Positions 28,641-36,933 of a stretch of DNA of 64,000 nt are shown here, one piece after another. Source of the DNA: Clostridium jeddahitimonense (lineage in GTDB: Bacteria > Bacillota > Clostridia > Clostridiales > Clostridiaceae); NCBI GenBank assembly GCA_000753455.2, contig LM994670.1, positions 915,004 through 979,003 on the forward strand, read 5' to 3'. The translations under genes were made by a program, and so were the position numbers. The notes below the pieces were generated by a model. It saw only the letters and a list, made by a program, of their open reading frames with translations. It ran no database searches and was not told the origin of the DNA. Position 1 is the first letter of the stretch. Each line of letters opens with the position of its first letter.

Positions 28641-28673
28641 AGCAATATTTACAAATTTTCAAGCAATATTTAC
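28641..28673. promoter_or_regulatory. Predicted AraC operator, two direct repeats 21 bp apart
   Basis: AGCAATATTTAC occurs exactly twice (28641-28652 and 28662-28673), a 21-bp period that puts both on one DNA face. The second copy ends at the -35 position of a TATAAT at 28698-28703 whose -35 is poor, as expected for an activator-dependent promoter. Confidence 0.6.
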
Positions 28674-28746
28674 CTATTATTCATAAAAGAAACAATATAT
28701 AATAAAGGAGAAGTTGTTAATAATTAAACAATTAGGGGGATTAAAA

Positions 28747-30594
28747 ATGAAAAAAAGACTATTGGCGTTAATTATGTCATCAATCGTCATGGTGTCTGCG
28801 TTAACAGGTTGCGGAAAGCAACAAGATGCAGGTTCATCAGAAGGGGTATTACCTACAGGAACATTTGAAGGTATCGGTAACAGTTTTGGAGGGGAGTTGA
28901 AAGTAAGTGTAAAACTTGCTGATGGAAAAATTGAAGAAATTACAATTTTGGAACATAAAGATACTCCTGGTGTATCAGATCCAGCAATGAAGGATATTCC
29001 AGTAGCCATTATTGAAGCGCAAAGTACTGATGTAGAAGTAGCTTCGGGAGCATCTATGTCATCTAAAGGTATAATGGAGGCTGTTCAAAATGCTTTAGAT
29101 AATGCAAATGGTGTTGTTAAAGAAGAAGTAACTTTATTAGAAGAACCAGATGTATTAATAGTTGGTGGTGGAATGGCTGGTATGGTATCTGCTATAACTG
29201 CTGCTGAAAATGGTGCAAAAGTAATAATATTTGAAAAGACTGGTAAGTTAGGTGGTACTTTTGGTGGAAGTACTTTATCAGGAACTAATACTAAGATGCA
29301 AGAGGAAAATGGAATCACAGATGATTCTCCAGAAAAGTTCTTCCAAGATTTTATACGTTTAAATGAAGGATATAAGGAAATATATCCTGAGGCAGAATAT
29401 ACTTGGAATGAGGATCTAGGAAGGTATTATGCTGAACATTCTGGAGAGGCAGTTGACTGGTTAGATGAGTTAGGCGCTGATATGAAAGATAGAACTCCTA
29501 GTCAACCAACTTTATATGAACCATTAAGCGTTCCAAGAGTATATGTTGGAGATAGGGCTTCTTATGAAGAAGTAGTTACTAAGGAATTACAAAAACATAT
29601 AGATGCAGGTAATGTATCAGTGGCTTTAAATACAAAAGGTGAAGAATTACTTATGAATGGTAAGGAAGTTGTTGGAGTTAAGGTTACTAAGGCTGATGGA
29701 ACAGAAGCTGAATTTAAAGCTGATTCTACAATACTTGCAACTGGTGGATATGGCCATTCAGAAGAATTAGTTAAGAAATATAATTTTCAAAACTTCACAA
29801 CTACTTGTCCTGAATTCGTTACAGGTGATGGACATATAATGGCTGAGAAAGCTGGTGCAGTACTTAAAAACATGGACTTTTTAACTGCTTATTCAGGTGG
29901 ATTAAAGAATGAGGAAAATGGATTAAAAAAAGTTGATTCAATTAGAGTTAAAGATTTCCCATATATAATATTTGTTAATGAAAATGGTGAAAGATTTATT
30001 GATGAATTAGGAAACGAAGATGGATCAGATTATGATAAAATATCATCTTCATGGAAGAAAGCTAAAGACAATAAAGTTTATATAATGTTAGATCAAGCTA
30101 TGGTCGATAGCTTAAAGGCAGAAGGTAAATCTATTATTTCTGGAGATAAGGATTGGAGTAAATTTGCTGCTCAATTAGAAAAAGGTGAAGTATTATTTAC
30201 AGGTTCAACTATTGAAGAAGTAGCAGAAAAAGCTGGAATAAATGGAGCAAATCTTGCTACAACAATTGAAAGATATAATGGGTTTGCAAGAAATGGTATA
30301 GATGAAGATTTTGGTAGAACAAGACTTATGACAGAGTTCACTGGTGGAACTTACTATGTTTTTGAAACTACTCCGTATTTAATGATTACAGCTGGTGGGC
30401 CAGATATGAATGATAAAGGTGAAGTTTTAAATGCAGATGGAGAAGCTATTCCAGGATTATACCAAGCTGGTGAAATCATTGGTATGGCAAATGCGTTTGG
30501 AAGAACTACAATTGGTGGTATTGGTAATACAGGTAATGTAGTTTGGGGTAAATTAGCAGGTAGCAGTGCAGCAGAATATGCTAAAAGTAAATAG
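28747..30594 (+). CDS. Flavin-dependent reductase lipoprotein, FMN-binding plus FAD domain
   Basis: An extracytoplasmic flavoprotein of 615 residues related to flavocytochrome-c-type fumarate reductases. A lipoprotein signal (SALTGC, Cys22) is followed by an FMN-binding domain (about 35-118) with SGAS, where Ser103 takes the place of the usual flavinylated Thr, and an FAD-binding domain starting at VLIVGGGMAGM. The substrate residues differ from fumarate reductases: no THPT block, AGGPDMN where HHTMGG is expected, and GRTTIGGIG where NRLGGNA is expected. The acceptor is therefore probably not fumarate. The start is the ATG at 28747 with GGGGGA upstream; an upstream TTG start is possible. The AraC gene is divergent. 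Confidence 0.85.
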   Translation: MKKRLLALIMSSIVMVSALTGCGKQQDAGSSEGVLPTGTFEGIGNSFGGELKVSVKLADGKIEEITILEHKDTPGVSDPAMKDIPVAIIEAQSTDVEVASGASMSSKGIMEAVQNALDNANGVVKEEVTLLEEPDVLIVGGGMAGMVSAITAAENGAKVIIFEKTGKLGGTFGGSTLSGTNTKMQEENGITDDSPEKFFQDFIRLNEGYKEIYPEAEYTWNEDLGRYYAEHSGEAVDWLDELGADMKDRTPSQPTLYEPLSVPRVYVGDRASYEEVVTKELQKHIDAGNVSVALNTKGEELLMNGKEVVGVKVTKADGTEAEFKADSTILATGGYGHSEELVKKYNFQNFTTTCPEFVTGDGHIMAEKAGAVLKNMDFLTAYSGGLKNEENGLKKVDSIRVKDFPYIIFVNENGERFIDELGNEDGSDYDKISSSWKKAKDNKVYIMLDQAMVDSLKAEGKSIISGDKDWSKFAAQLEKGEVLFTGSTIEEVAEKAGINGANLATTIERYNGFARNGIDEDFGRTRLMTEFTGGTYYVFETTPYLMITAGGPDMNDKGEVLNADGEAIPGLYQAGEIIGMANAFGRTTIGGIGNTGNVVWGKLAGSSAAEYAKSK

Positions 30595-30653
30595 TCAAAT
30601 TAAATAAAATTAGAATATAAATAAGTTTTCCCTAAAATTATATTTATAAATAG

Positions 30654-30690
30654 AGGACTGTAAGTTTCATAGAAATATGCTTACAGTCCT
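30654..30690 (+). terminator. Stem-loop after the first reductase gene
   Basis: AGGACTGTAAG and CTTACAGTCCT form an 11-bp perfect stem. The following sequence is only moderately T-rich. Confidence 0.7.
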
Positions 30691-30820
30691 TAAGATTTAT
30701 TATACTAATAGTAGTTAATACTATTTTATGAAATTAGTATTAGTGAAGTATATATTTGAATTATAAAATTTATAAAGTACATATTGTAGCTATACATTGA
30801 GAATTTAAATTTAGGATAAT

Positions 30821-30859
30821 AAAAAGGCATAAGATTGTATAATACAAATCTTATGCCTT
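30821..30859 (-). terminator. Terminator after the second reductase gene
   Basis: AAGGCATAAGATT pairs with its complement at 30847-30859, with a short AT loop region, and on the minus strand five T follow. The 294-base gap between the two reductase genes holds this hairpin and the plus-strand stem-loop and nothing else that I can see. Confidence 0.85.
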
Positions 30860-30888
30860 CTAGTAAATATAATTAATTGAAAGGATTA

Positions 30889-32694
30889 CTATTTAGCGTC
30901 TTTTATTGCTTCTGCAACAGCTGTTTTTATAGCTTCACTTGTAAGCGTAGCACCTGAAACAGATTCGACATCAGTACTTTGAGTTTTTATAATTTCATTA
31001 GAAACGCCTGCTTCTGCACCTTCAAATATACCTGGTGTTTCTTTGTGGTCTTTAAGTTCAATTTTAACTATGTTACCACCTTCAACTGTAACTTCAACAG
31101 TTACATCTCCACCATTACCTTTACCAGTGCCAGTGTAAACACCATCTTTATATCCGCCATCAACTTCTGGTTTAGCAGTTTCAATTTCTTTTTCTACTTT
31201 AATAGTAGCTTCTGTATTTCCACCGTTATCAACAACATATTTAGCAGCATTTTCACCAGCTATACGTCCAAATACAACGATATCTGTAACAGCGTTACCA
31301 CCAAGTCTGTTTGCACCATGAACTCCACCAGTCACTTCACCAGCAGCAAATAATCCAGGTATAGATGATCCATCTTCTTTTAATACTTCTGTATTTGTAT
31401 TTATCTTAACTCCACCCATAGTATGATGTACAGCAGGAGCACATAATCCAGCATAATATTTAGCTGTAGTTAAAGGTTCTTCCATTGATTCTCTTCCGAA
31501 TTCAGCATCGTTTCCAGCTGCTTGATATCCAGCATAAGTATCCATAGTTGCTTTTAATGCAGTAGCATCAACTCCGATTTGCTCAGCTAAACCTTCTATA
31601 GTGTCTGCTTCGTAAATTATACCAGCAGATATATATTTTTCTATAGCGCTTAACCCATCTCTAACCTTTTGGTCAAATACTATGTAAGATTCTTTATCAG
31701 TTTGAGCTAATATTGCTTCAGAAACAACATCACGAGTAAGTAGTTCATTTACAAATCTTTTACCTTCTTTGTTAACTAAGATAGCACCATTACCTCTAAC
31801 AGCTTCAGTATACATAGTTTGAGTTTCAGGATGAACTGTTGGGTGAGTTTGAATTTGTTCAATATCAACTAATTGAGCACCTAATTCTTTAGCCATAGCT
31901 ATACCATCACCAGTTGCACCAGCATGGTTAGTAGTTCCAAATCCAGTTAAAGCAGGATTATATTCAACTACCATTTCAGCGTTTCCAGCGAAACCACCAG
32001 TAGCTAAAACTACAGCTTTACAATCTATTGTAAATTCACCATCTTTATTACTAGCTTTAACACCAGCTATTTTACCATCTTCAACGATAATTTGATCAGC
32101 TTTTGTTTCAAGTAGTACAGGAATATTTAGCTTGTCCATATTTTCGTTGAACATTTTTACAAGCATTGGACCTACAGCAGAACCACCTGTTGGCTTATGG
32201 ATACGCTTAACGCTTGCTCCACCAAACATACCAACTTCTGAAAGGTCTCCACCATTTTCAGTAACCCACTTTACTCCATCAGCAGATTTTTCTGCTAATA
32301 CCTTAACTAGTTCGGGATCATTAAGGTTTTTTCCACCTTTCATAGTATCTTCGATCATTAATTGAACTGAATCTTCGATACCTTCAGTAGCTTGTAACTC
32401 TGTAGCAGCAGCATTCATACCACCAGTAGTTCTTATCGTGTTACCACCAGTTTGAGGCATTTTTTCTAGAATTACTACATTAGTAGCTCCATTTTGCACT
32501 GCTTGCATTGCAGCTGCCATACCAGCACCACCGGCACCGATAACAACTATATCAGCTGATTTGTTTTCTACTACAGTTGTTTGATTTCCGTTTTGAGTAT
32601 CATTACCTTCTGCAGAATTAGAAGTACAACCAGCAAATAGAGTAGCACTTACTAATGTAGCTAAAGCTAATGACATAACTTTTAGTTTTTTCAT
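30889..32694 (-). CDS. Fumarate-reductase-like flavoprotein lipoprotein, C-terminal FMN domain
   Basis: A 601-residue secreted lipoprotein (LFAGC, Cys23) with an FAD domain first (VVIGAGGAGMAAAMQA, about 50-65) and an FMN-binding domain last (about 510-600) carrying the flavinylation motif SGATLTSEAI. Residues typical of flavocytochrome-c fumarate reductases are conserved: QIQTHPTVHPET, EAVRGNGAILVN, VHHTMGGVKIN and NRLGGNA. It should reduce fumarate or a related unsaturated carboxylate outside the membrane, with electrons from a membrane quinone or flavin donor. FMN attachment needs ApbE, not encoded in this window. GGGGGAAATT precedes the ATG. Confidence 0.9.
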   Translation of the reverse strand: MKKLKVMSLALATLVSATLFAGCTSNSAEGNDTQNGNQTTVVENKSADIVVIGAGGAGMAAAMQAVQNGATNVVILEKMPQTGGNTIRTTGGMNAAATELQATEGIEDSVQLMIEDTMKGGKNLNDPELVKVLAEKSADGVKWVTENGGDLSEVGMFGGASVKRIHKPTGGSAVGPMLVKMFNENMDKLNIPVLLETKADQIIVEDGKIAGVKASNKDGEFTIDCKAVVLATGGFAGNAEMVVEYNPALTGFGTTNHAGATGDGIAMAKELGAQLVDIEQIQTHPTVHPETQTMYTEAVRGNGAILVNKEGKRFVNELLTRDVVSEAILAQTDKESYIVFDQKVRDGLSAIEKYISAGIIYEADTIEGLAEQIGVDATALKATMDTYAGYQAAGNDAEFGRESMEEPLTTAKYYAGLCAPAVHHTMGGVKINTNTEVLKEDGSSIPGLFAAGEVTGGVHGANRLGGNAVTDIVVFGRIAGENAAKYVVDNGGNTEATIKVEKEIETAKPEVDGGYKDGVYTGTGKGNGGDVTVEVTVEGGNIVKIELKDHKETPGIFEGAEAGVSNEIIKTQSTDVESVSGATLTSEAIKTAVAEAIKDAK

Positions 32695-32853
32695 AATTTC
32701 CCCCTAAAGATACTAATAAATTAATTTATGCAACATTTTACGCAATATTATTGTTAAAAAATATGCAAACATATAATATCATATAGAAAATATTTTGTAC
32801 AGAGAGAATGTTAAAAAAGATACAAAATAATCATAAAGAGAGTGAGTTTATTT

Positions 32854-32985
32854 ATGGCTCAATTAAATTATAATAATGATAGAGCCTTAGACACAGACAC
32901 TACTGTAGTTTCCGGTAATAGTTCTGTTCAAATAAATATAGTTAGCAAAGCAAAACTATTTAAAGCAAAATATACGCATCAATAA
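32854..32985 (+). CDS. Small protein, 43 residues, unknown
   Basis: A short frame starting MAQLNYNNDRALDTDTTVV and ending in a Lys-rich tail (VSKAKLFKAKYTHQ). It has a plausible but modest ribosome site (AGAGAGTGAG), runs without interruption, and its stop lies 18 bases before the chosen GTG start of the amidase gene. The composition is polar without membrane segment. I do not recognise a family. It could be a leader peptide, a small structural protein or a partner of the amidase. Coding status is probable but not certain. Confidence 0.5.
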   Translation: MAQLNYNNDRALDTDTTVVSGNSSVQINIVSKAKLFKAKYTHQ

Positions 32986-33003
32986 TTGGTAAAGAGGAAT
33001 GTT

Positions 33004-33471
33004 GTGAAAGGGGGAGAAAATATAGAAATTAAAAAAGCACTTATAAGAATAAGTGAGAGTTTAGATGATTTAATTGAGCCACAGTATATAATAATACATC
33101 ATACTGAAGAAATAGGATGGAATGTATATGATACTAATGACTATCATATTTCATTAGGGTGGGAAGGAATAGGATATAATTATTTTATTGAAGAAGATGG
33201 AACCGTTTTTGAGGGTAGAGGAATGAAAATTGGAGCTCATACAAGAGGTATGAATAAAATATCAATTGGGATTTGTTTAAGTGGAAACTTTGACATAGGA
33301 TTTCCTAGGCAAGAACAATTAATTTCTTTAAAAAAACTGTGTACTTTTTTTATGAAAAAATATAATATATCTATAAAGAGAGTTATTGGCCATAGAGAAG
33401 TTGAAAATTCTAAGAAAAGTTGTCCTGGAACAAACTTCGATATGGAACAATTTAGAAAAAGCTTAATATAA
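33004..33471 (+). CDS. N-acetylmuramoyl-L-alanine amidase (PGRP/Amidase_2 fold)
   Basis: A 155-residue zinc amidase that cleaves the bond between N-acetylmuramic acid and L-alanine in peptidoglycan. Zinc ligands are visible as His32 in IIIHHTE, His130 in VIGHREV and Cys140 in KSCPGTNF; the GYNYFIEEDGTVFEGR segment and GAHT are also typical. There is no signal peptide and no cell-wall-binding domain, so release would need lysis or a partner, as for phage-type endolysins. The start is GTG at 33004 with AAAGAGG upstream; a TTG at 32986 has no site. No phage genes are adjacent. Confidence 0.88.
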   Translation: MKGGENIEIKKALIRISESLDDLIEPQYIIIHHTEEIGWNVYDTNDYHISLGWEGIGYNYFIEEDGTVFEGRGMKIGAHTRGMNKISIGICLSGNFDIGFPRQEQLISLKKLCTFFMKKYNISIKRVIGHREVENSKKSCPGTNFDMEQFRKSLI

Positions 33472-33508
33472 AACACAATATTTACATTACTTGGAGCACT
33501 ACATAGTA

Positions 33509-33538
33509 TTGACAAAAAACACATAAGTAATATATAAT
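33509..33538 (+). promoter_or_regulatory. Strong sigma-A promoter of rpsU
   Basis: TTGACA at 33509-33514 and TATAAT at 33533-33538, both consensus, with an 18-base spacer. It lies about 60 bases in front of the S21 start. Confidence 0.85.
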
Positions 33539-33600
33539 ATACAGTGTTTTGGTAAAGCCGTAGAAATCGATATATGTTACTACGGAGGGAGGGAAAAATT

Positions 33601-33777
33601 GTGTCAGAAGTTAGATTAAGAGATAACGAATCATTAGAGCAAGCTTTAAGAAGATTTAAAAGAAAATGCGCTAATGCTGGTGTTTTAGCTGAAGCTAAAA
33701 AAAGAGAACACTATGAAAAACCAAGTGTTAAGAGAAAGAAGAAATCTGAAGCTGCAAGAAAAAGAAAATTCAAGTAG
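33601..33777 (+). CDS. rpsU: 30S ribosomal protein S21
   Basis: The small basic S21 of the 30S subunit, 58 residues, needed for efficient initiation. The sequence from [20 protein letters not shown] to the Lys/Arg-rich tail ([14 protein letters not shown]) is characteristic. The start is GTG, chosen because the preceding GGAGGGAGGG is a very strong ribosome site and because it gives the family's usual N-terminus. In many Firmicutes yqeY follows rpsU directly; here a yqeY gene lies about 24 kb away. A consensus promoter drives it and a terminator follows. Confidence 0.95.
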   Translation: MSEVRLRDNESLEQALRRFKRKCANAGVLAEAKKREHYEKPSVKRKKKSEAARKRKFK

Positions 33778-33825
33778 TATTCATGATGAAATGTATATTA
33801 ATTAATGAATATATTGCAAGATTAT

Positions 33826-33860
33826 AAGCCTTTTTAGTTTTTACTAAGAGGGCTTCTTTC
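33826..33860 (+). terminator. Terminator after rpsU
   Basis: AAGCCTTTTTAGT pairs imperfectly with ACTAAGAGGGCTT around a T-rich loop and is followed by CTTTCCTTT. Confidence 0.65.
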
Positions 33861-33882
33861 CTTTAAAGACTAAATTATAGTG

Positions 33883-33926
33883 AAAAATCCCAGGCTTAAA
33901 GTAAATCTTTAAGTACTGGGATTTTT
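33883..33926. terminator. Bidirectional terminator
   Basis: AAAAATCCCA and TGGGATTTTT flank an inner CTTAAAG/CTTTAAG stem. It lies directly at the end of the minus-strand DUF1002 gene and also backs up rpsU termination. Confidence 0.85.
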
Positions 33927-33927
33927 C

Positions 33928-34809
33928 TTATTGAGAATTCGTCCATTTATCTATGAAATTTTTTAGCCAGTTCCAAAGTCTTTCTAATATACCAGATTCT
34001 TTTATTTCATTACCTAGTGACTTTAGATCTTCTAATAATTTAGAGCTATTTTGTTTTATGGAATCTTTAATAGCATCATAATCTATATCTAGGTCATTAA
34101 TTTTATTCATTAATAAAACTATTTTTTCCTTTGTTACGTCATTAATTGTTATATCTAGATTAGAAGATACGTCACTTACAATTTCATTTATTTCATCAGT
34201 AGTTTTAGGAGCTTCTTTGATTACTCTAGCTTTAACTTCATTTATTAATGCAGTAGCTTCTACACTTCCGATAGAATCAGCTATATCTAAAGTTACTTCT
34301 ACTTCTTCTTGAGCGACTTGCTTACCTTCAGGCTTTAGTTCTATTCCTATTATTCTTTCTGCACCTTCAAATATTCCTGCTAAAGCTGACTCACCTGTTA
34401 CTGGAAATGGTGCAGAAGCTATTATATCAGCATCTGTTATTCCAGATGTAATTAAGGCATTTGCAAGCATACCATCTGTAACTAGTGTTAAATTATTAGA
34501 TTTTACATTGATGCCTGTACCACTTTCGTTGATTTTAACGTAAGCGCTTGAATACCAGCCTCCTGTAAAATCAGAATAACCTAGTTGTCTTGAAGCAACA
34601 GTATTATCAACATATACTGCATCTATATTATCAGGGGCATTAAAATACTCTCTTAGAGATTCTTCTTGAGTATGATTTAAATCAGCACCGAAACATAGGA
34701 TCTCACCTTCTTGTATATCTGGCTTTCTAGCAAATGCAGGCATGGAAAAGCTAAAAGATAACAAAATGAGTAAAGTAAGAGCTACTTTTCTTAAAAACTT
34801 GTTTTTCAT
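33928..34809 (-). CDS. DUF1002 secreted protein
   Basis: A 293-residue exported protein of the DUF1002 family of Firmicutes, function unknown. A signal peptide ends at about Ala27 (SMPAFA). The conserved part shows CFGADLNHTQEES, GYSDFTGGWYSSAYVKI, TLVTDGMLANALITSGITDADIIASAPFPVTGESAL in pieces, and IFEGAERI. The C-terminal 110 residues are helical and end in a Trp-rich segment (LWNWLKNFIDKW) that could touch the membrane. The start is the ATG at 34809, which has GGAGG upstream; a longer frame lacks one. It is a single-gene unit. Confidence 0.88.
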   Translation of the reverse strand: MKNKFLRKVALTLLILLSFSFSMPAFARKPDIQEGEILCFGADLNHTQEESLREYFNAPDNIDAVYVDNTVASRQLGYSDFTGGWYSSAYVKINESGTGINVKSNNLTLVTDGMLANALITSGITDADIIASAPFPVTGESALAGIFEGAERIIGIELKPEGKQVAQEEVEVTLDIADSIGSVEATALINEVKARVIKEAPKTTDEINEIVSDVSSNLDITINDVTKEKIVLLMNKINDLDIDYDAIKDSIKQNSSKLLEDLKSLGNEIKESGILERLWNWLKNFIDKWTNSQ

Positions 34810-34953
34810 AAAATACCTCCATAGGTTATTAATACTATTATACACAATATAAGTATTTTATGAAGAAGGAAATTGAGATATAATATAAAAATATGATATA
34901 GAGAAATTATAGTAATTCAAAATATTAAAAAATATAAGATAGGAGAAAAGAGT

Positions 34954-35760
34954 ATGAATAAAATAATAGGCTTTATTGGAGCAGGAAATATGGGGCAAGC
35001 TATAGTAGGAGGAATAGTTAAAGCTGGATTAGTACCTTCTGAAAATATAATTATGTCAGATTTATATGAACCAAGCTTAGAAAGAGCAAAGAATAATTAT
35101 AATATAGAGGTTACAACTGATAATAAACTAGTTGCTAGAAAGTCAGATATATTAATATTAGCAGTTAAACCTAATTTATATTCAATAGTAATAAATGAGA
35201 TAAAGGATTTAGTTAAAGAAGACGTTGTTATTGTTACTATTGCAGCTGGAAAATCAATTGATAGTACAGAAAAATCTTTTGGAAAAGAATTAAAGGTAAT
35301 TAGAACAATGCCTAACACGCCAGCTTTGGTTGGAGAAGGGATGACTGCAGTATGTCCAAATAAACTTATAACAGATGAAGATATAAGCGAAGTATCAAGC
35401 TTACTTAGCAGTTTTAGTAAAGTTGAAGTGGTAAGTGAAAGTTTAATAGATGCAGTTACTTCAGTAAGTGGATCATCACCAGCATATGTATATATGTTTA
35501 TTGAAGCTATGGCAGATGCAGCTGTATTACAAGGTATGCCAAGAGATAAAGCTTATAAATTTGCTGCACAAACTGTATTAGGTTCAGCTAAGATGGTATT
35601 AGAAACAGGAATGCATCCAGGTGCTTTAAAGGATATGGTATGTTCTCCAGGGGGAACTACTATAGAAGCAGTATCAGAACTTGAAGCTAAAGGATTTAGA
35701 AGTGCAGTAATATCAGCTATGAATAAATGTTATGAAAAGTCTAAAGAAATGTCTAAATAA
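34954..35760 (+). CDS. proC: Pyrroline-5-carboxylate reductase
   Basis: The last step of proline synthesis: NAD(P)H-dependent reduction of 1-pyrroline-5-carboxylate. The 268 residues show the Rossmann motif GFIGAGNMG at the N-terminus, LAVKPN, RTMPNTPALVGEGMTA, and the conserved C-terminal SVSGSSPAYVYMFIEAMADA and CSPGGTTIEAV. Cytosolic, usually a decamer. It stands alone with AGGAGAAAAGAG upstream and a terminator behind. proA and proB are not in the window. Confidence 0.96.
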   Translation: MNKIIGFIGAGNMGQAIVGGIVKAGLVPSENIIMSDLYEPSLERAKNNYNIEVTTDNKLVARKSDILILAVKPNLYSIVINEIKDLVKEDVVIVTIAAGKSIDSTEKSFGKELKVIRTMPNTPALVGEGMTAVCPNKLITDEDISEVSSLLSSFSKVEVVSESLIDAVTSVSGSSPAYVYMFIEAMADAAVLQGMPRDKAYKFAAQTVLGSAKMVLETGMHPGALKDMVCSPGGTTIEAVSELEAKGFRSAVISAMNKCYEKSKEMSK

Positions 35761-35776
35761 AAATTATTAGAATTAT

Positions 35777-35820
35777 AAAAGCATGAGTTTTAAAGTTAAC
35801 TCTTGCTTTTTATTTTTTAT
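35777..35820 (+). terminator. Terminator after proC
   Basis: AAAAGCATGAGTT pairs with AACTCTTGCTTTT with a single T-T mismatch and is followed by TATTTTTTATT. Confidence 0.75.
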
Positions 35821-35956
35821 TGATTAAATACAAATTATTAATACTATATTAAGAAAAGCTATTACTGTAGCCACGTAAAATTTTATAATATATAATAATA
35901 GTGTAAAAAATTGTGATTTAAATTGTTTAAATAAATTTTAATTAGGAAGGTAAAGT

Positions 35957-36874
35957 ATGAAAATAGGATTAGTATTAGCAGGTGGTGGCGGAAAGGGAGC
36001 ATATGAGATTGGAGTTTGGAAAGCCTTAAAAGAATTAGGCATAAGTGAACATATATCTGTTTTTTCTGGAACATCAATAGGTGCGTTTAATGCAGTTTTG
36101 TTTGCTATGGATGACATGGATAAGGCAGATAAGTTATGGGATGAAGTGACTATGGATAAGCTAGTTCCTATAAGTAAAAATGAATTAATTAAAAGAGGGA
36201 TAGGGCTTTATATAGGCGGGAAAAATCTTCAATTAGCTAAGAAGTTTCTGAATGATAAATTAGATCATGGTGCTATTACTAATGAAGGTGCTGTAGATAT
36301 AATTAACAAATACCTTGATTGTAATAAAATAAAGGAAAAGAATAAAGTTTGTTATGCAGCATGTACAAAGTTGCCTAATTATACAGTCCAATATTTTAGG
36401 ATAAATGATTATGATAATGAAACTGCTAAGAAGATGATTTTAGCTTCAGCATCATTACCGCTTATTTATGATAGTACCGAGGTTTTTGGAGAGAAATATA
36501 TTGATGGAGGGATAGTTGATAATACTCCTATTCAACCTGTATATGGAGAAAATTGTGATGTTATTATAGTTGTATTGCTTTCAAAAGAGACTATTATAGA
36601 TAGGTCGCTTTACCCAAATTCAAAGCTTATTATAATAGCGCCAGAAAATCTTATAGAAAATACAATTACAGGTACTTTAAATCTAGATTCAGAAGCAAAA
36701 GCAAGAAGAATAATAGAAGGATATAATGATACAATGAATAAACTTGAGCCAGTAATTGATATATTTAAGTTTATAAACCAAGAAAATGATAAGAAAGAAA
36801 ATCCGTTACTATATAAGCTATTCAATTGGTTAAAGGATTTTAGTAATAAAATAAAAAAGGCATTTAAGAGATAG
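35957..36874 (+). CDS. Patatin-like phospholipase family protein
   Basis: A 305-residue cytosolic acyl hydrolase of the patatin/RssA type. The oxyanion loop GGGGKGAYEIG (9-19), the nucleophile Ser40 in SGTSIGAFNA and the dyad acid Asp183 in IDGGIVDNTP are intact, so it should be catalytically active. The substrate is probably a phospholipid or lysophospholipid. The last 60 residues are a basic amphipathic helical tail that may mediate membrane contact. It lies 59 bases upstream of the histidine phosphatase gene. Confidence 0.88.
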   Translation: MKIGLVLAGGGGKGAYEIGVWKALKELGISEHISVFSGTSIGAFNAVLFAMDDMDKADKLWDEVTMDKLVPISKNELIKRGIGLYIGGKNLQLAKKFLNDKLDHGAITNEGAVDIINKYLDCNKIKEKNKVCYAACTKLPNYTVQYFRINDYDNETAKKMILASASLPLIYDSTEVFGEKYIDGGIVDNTPIQPVYGENCDVIIVVLLSKETIIDRSLYPNSKLIIIAPENLIENTITGTLNLDSEAKARRIIEGYNDTMNKLEPVIDIFKFINQENDKKENPLLYKLFNWLKDFSNKIKKAFKR

Positions 36875-36933
36875 GTGAAGTTTATAATAGATTTACTTTA
36901 AAGCATTAAAATTATAAAAGGAGATAAGAACGA

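Noticed and set aside
30979..31353. A 124-codon plus-strand frame
   Set aside because: It is antisense to the second reductase gene and is rich in Phe, Asn and Ser as expected for the complement of an AT-rich coding frame; no start signal.
32854..33777. Prophage remnant suggested by the lysin-like amidase
   Set aside because: No integrase, portal, tail or holin-like gene lies nearby, and the next gene is ribosomal protein S21.
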